The notes under the pieces: generated by a model
The model's input: the letters and a program-made list of their open reading frames with translations, nothing else
Databases searched by the model: none
Told to the model about the DNA's origin: nothing
In this document: piece after piece, positions 61,163-64,000 of the stretch
Numbering within the stretch: position 1 is the stretch's first letter
How the letters are laid out: each line of letters begins with the position of its first letter
Made by a program: the position numbers and the translations under genes
Assembly (NCBI GenBank): GCA_003439945.1
Contig: QVRM01005211.1
Coordinates: 102,001 to 166,000 of the forward strand
Direction: 5' to 3'
Source: Dermanyssus gallinae
Lineage: Eukaryota; Arthropoda; Arachnida; Mesostigmata; Dermanyssidae
Length of the DNA stretch: 64,000 nt

Positions 61163-61399
61163 TCAGTTTGGAAAGACCGACTCGGCTCCGAGATTTCGCA
61201 ACTGCATATTCTCCAATTCCCAGCTCAATAATATTTTTCCAATCTCCGGGTGTTTGCGGCCCATCTCCACCGCCTCCTTCTTGTCCCCGCCTTCTTTTTC
61301 TGTCCGTCTTTCCCCGCCCCTTGTCGAACGGTTATACCCTGATCGATGATCTCTTTTCCGCTCATTTTCGCCGCGCAGAAGCGATAGGGGTGCGCTCAC
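61163..61399 (-). CDS. Candidate minus-strand coding stretch
   Basis: Open, ending GGDKKEAVEMGRKHPEIGKI then LLSWELENMQLRNLGAESVF. The N-terminal part is basic and low in complexity. It lies just upstream (in minus sense) of the stretch at 60944-61131. No recognised domain. Confidence 0.25.
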   Translation of the reverse strand: MSAPLSLLRGENERKRDHRSGYNRSTRGGERRTEKEGGDKKEAVEMGRKHPEIGKILLSWELENMQLRNLGAESVFPN

Positions 61400-61774
61400 C
61401 CGCCCGCCCGTCAGGCCACCAGGGACTCGTCAAGGATCCCTTGGGGGGCTAACCGACATGACTCGTTTCATCTCCTCGCCTCGAGGTAGCTTCGAATAGG
61501 AGCAGCCAAAAAGACTCACGTCGCCTTGAATGTAGACGGCTCAATGAAGCAGACGAGTCTATGACTCCGGTTATGTGCTCGGGGTTTGTCGTCCGCAGCA
61601 AGAACAACAGCAACAACAACTAGACCTGCTGCTACCACGTTTAGTGTAGCCACCATGTGAACGGGGTGCTTTTGGAGCCGCTGCACCGTACGGGACTGTC
61701 ATCATCATAACCAACGTCAACACGCAACGAAAACCCGCTGTTGGCTCCTCTCGCGCACTCGCCTACTTTTGCGG

Positions 61775-62632
61775 TTAGGTTGGAAGGCATGGGAGCCAAG
61801 CTGCACGATTTGGGGGCGAGCCTAAGCCAGCCAACATCTTTCTGCCCTCTTCTGCGTCTCTTCGAATGCTAGCATGCCTGATAGGCCAGCATGCTGCAGA
61901 AACATACCGACAAAACGCCAGATAGATCGAGATATATAGATAGCGTGGCACTCCAGCGGCGCTCCGCTCCACTTCCATCCAGAAGGTGACGGCCGGAGTC
62001 GACGAAGAAATTGGTAGAGTCTGGTCCTCTACGCTGCTACCGCTGCTGCTGCTGCTACTACGACGACCACTAATACTACTACTACCACTGCTATTGCTAT
62101 GCTTTGCTTGCTGTGGCGGCCTTACTTCGCTGGCCGGTTTATGGCAGTTCTTGTTGTCCGAGTCGCCGAAGAAACGATGTGGTCCGCTGGCCTGATGGAA
62201 GCGGCGCCGGTTGCTGCTTCTCGTCCTCCTGTCGGACGCTGCCTCGAGTGCCTCAGGCGTCCACAGGGAAGCATACTTCCTTCTGCCCCCTCTTCCTAAC
62301 ATGTATCCGTTGCTTGCTTGATCGTTGTGGCCGCTCCGACCGCCCGTGCGTCGACCACTGGCGCTTGCCACCACTGCCACTTTTCCACCCGGCCGCACGA
62401 AATCGAGGACGAAGAGGAGATGCTCCTTCGCCTCAGCTTTTTGTTGTAGTGTCCGCAGGGGCACGGTCATGAGCTTGTATAAGTGACTGAGTAAGAGTGT
62501 GTGGATGTGGATGTCTCTGTATAGGTGTACGCGTGCCCTGACCCCAACACGGACAGACTTGCCACCACCAACAAGCGCACTCGACGACGGACGGCCTGCT
62601 TCGACGACATCCACACACAGCGCCAACCTCAC
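61775..62632 (-). CDS. Long minus-strand open frame, Ser-rich, unknown
   Basis: A 285-codon open frame, the longest in the CpG-rich block. The middle part reads KLMTVPLRTLQQKAEAKEHL, LFVLDFVRPGGKVAVVASAS and RRKYASLWTPEALEAASDRR, then a Ser-rich tract (SSGSSSISGRRSSSSSSGSS). In GC-rich DNA a chance frame of this length is possible. It has no recognised domain. Confidence 0.3.
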   Translation of the reverse strand: MRLALCVDVVEAGRPSSSALVGGGKSVRVGVRARVHLYRDIHIHTLLLSHLYKLMTVPLRTLQQKAEAKEHLLFVLDFVRPGGKVAVVASASGRRTGGRSGHNDQASNGYMLGRGGRRKYASLWTPEALEAASDRRTRSSNRRRFHQASGPHRFFGDSDNKNCHKPASEVRPPQQAKHSNSSGSSSISGRRSSSSSSGSSVEDQTLPISSSTPAVTFWMEVERSAAGVPRYLYISIYLAFCRYVSAACWPIRHASIRRDAEEGRKMLAGLGSPPNRAAWLPCLPT

Positions 62633-63413
62633 TCACTGAAGCTTCGCAGCTAGTTACCGCAGTAGCAGCAGCATCGTTACCGCCAATGAGAACCAAATTT
62701 ACTAGCCAGTTAATTACCTGCAATGCCCCTGTATAGGCAAGCTGCTACGGTCCAATCTCAGTTGTCTTAGTCGCTCCCTTGCGCACTAGACGCAAACGAC
62801 TCCTGAGTCGGTAGACACAGACCCAGACGTAGCCTATAGACGCAGACGCGCACACCAGAACACCGGCACATACCCATATCGGCACACTGCCACGTCTCTC
62901 TAAGGAGCGATCAGGACGCATTGCAGAACGCGTTCGCCATCCGCCACCATTTGATTGCTTCGGAGTCACCACGGAGCCAAAGCTGCTCCGGGATAGCATT
63001 ACTGAGGACGTCGGCCAGATCGGCGTCTAGCCCGAGTCCCATAGCAACCACCGACTTCGTTGCCCGACATCAAGATAGATGCCCCGAGGTGATTGCCCAC
63101 AAATTGACGAAAACAGAGTTGCGCCCTTCTGGTCGCAGCAGAACGTACAGTCAGCCTAGGGCGAGAGACGCTGCCCAGTCAGATTGAGGCCGGCCTAAAG
63201 TCGAGTAGTCTGATTCCTGGACTGGCTGGTAAGCGTCGCAGCTGTTTACACGCCCACTCTTCATCATACAACAGACTGACTGATTCTCGGGCAGATGAGC
63301 AGATGGGCCGCAGTTTTCAAAATAGACATCTGCATTGCAAATCTTATCTTAGGCGTTACACAAATCGTTTAGCAGGGAAATATTTCACGAAAACTTTACT
63401 CTCTCTCCCGCTC

Positions 63414-63433
63414 TATATATATATATACACATA

Positions 63434-63493
<60 letters not shown>
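63414..63493. repeat. (TA)n-poly(A)-(TA)n compound
   Basis: AT run, then about 17 A, then a longer AT run, near the right edge of the window. Confidence 0.95.
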
Positions 63494-63498
<5 letters not shown>

Positions 63499-63850
63499 AT
63501 TTAGGTTGCACGCGAATACATGTCAATCGCTTGAAGTATAATAACTTTCGGTTTTGAAAGGGCTTCAATGGACCATACATGCTATGGCCTCTTTCCTCTA
63601 GTCCTGTTTAACCAGGGCCAGTGCGTCAGCTGATTATTGGGTGACACGCGGTTCATATTGGCATTTTTCGGATCGTGCACCTTTTATGTAAGGCTGTTTG
63701 CATTAAATAAAAGGTGCATTCGCATACAATTCATTGCTGAGTCCTCTCATTGATATAACTATTAGTGTACGGACGAATCCAGAATACTATCGCGGTCTTC
63801 ATAACGAAACGCTTCGTATAATTAAGCATAGTCGTTGTAATTACCACAAA

Positions 63851-63875
63851 CATATATATATATATATATATATAT
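63851..63875. repeat. (TA)n array
   Basis: A short pure AT run at the right edge of the window. Confidence 0.9.
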
Positions 63876-64000
63876 GAAAAACCGATTGAAAATAATATAG
63901 CAGTCAGCATACACGCTGAGGGTGAGAGAAAAAAATATGACGTGATGTGGGTGGAGGAAGATTGTTCTGTAGGCATTTAAAAACATTAGAATGCATTTAA

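Overview
The window is eukaryotic nuclear DNA from an animal, most likely an arthropod. The signs are spliced exons with GT/GC-AG introns, glutamine-, histidine- and asparagine-rich coding repeats, several mariner transposons, several families of non-LTR retrotransposon (LINE), tRNA-derived SINEs and about 25 long (TA)n arrays. I lean towards an acarine (mite or tick), but only weakly: it rests on general resemblance of the elements, since no marker gene is present.

Layout. 1-0.9 kb: decayed LINE. 4.1-5.4 kb: full-length mariner copy 1, which has an intact ORF but has lost its third catalytic aspartate. 5.5-21.5 kb: a plus-strand host gene reconstructed from six exons (5474-5777, 7905-8252, 10668-10959, 11937-12288, 18954-19051, 21137-21507) whose codon phases agree at every junction. 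Its product is about 590 residues or more, Q/H/P/N-rich and not recognised. Its introns hold a mariner relic (8.7-9.2 kb), a SINE (10.35-10.52 kb) and a 5.4-kb LINE (LINE-A, 13.46-18.83 kb). LINE-A has an SGNH-esterase-like ORF1 and is itself interrupted by a 510-bp piece of another family (LINE-B).

21.9-22.4 kb: an ambiguous coding patch, best read as two minus-strand exons. 24.5-28 kb: minus-strand LINE fragments (D and E). 28-34 kb: AT-rich DNA with little content. 34.9 kb: a SINE with a clear 15-bp target-site duplication. 36-46.3 kb: a dense mosaic of LINE-B (minus), LINE-C (plus), a second mariner (intact ends, broken ORF) and a roughly 515-bp direct repeat, with almost every junction at a (TA)n array. 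48.7-50.3 kb: a LINE relic with an inverted half, then a third, different mariner on the minus strand.

51.4-63.2 kb is more CpG-rich and crowded with CAA/CAG/GTT triplet repeats and CT/GA tracts. It looks like promoter or 5'-UTR territory of host genes. I can offer only tentative minus-strand coding patches at 60.5-62.6 kb.

The main story is a host gene and its surroundings colonised by transposons that repeatedly join the genome at (TA)n arrays, with nested insertions whose order can be read from the sequence. I see no prokaryotic-type system, no CRISPR array and no complete virus.
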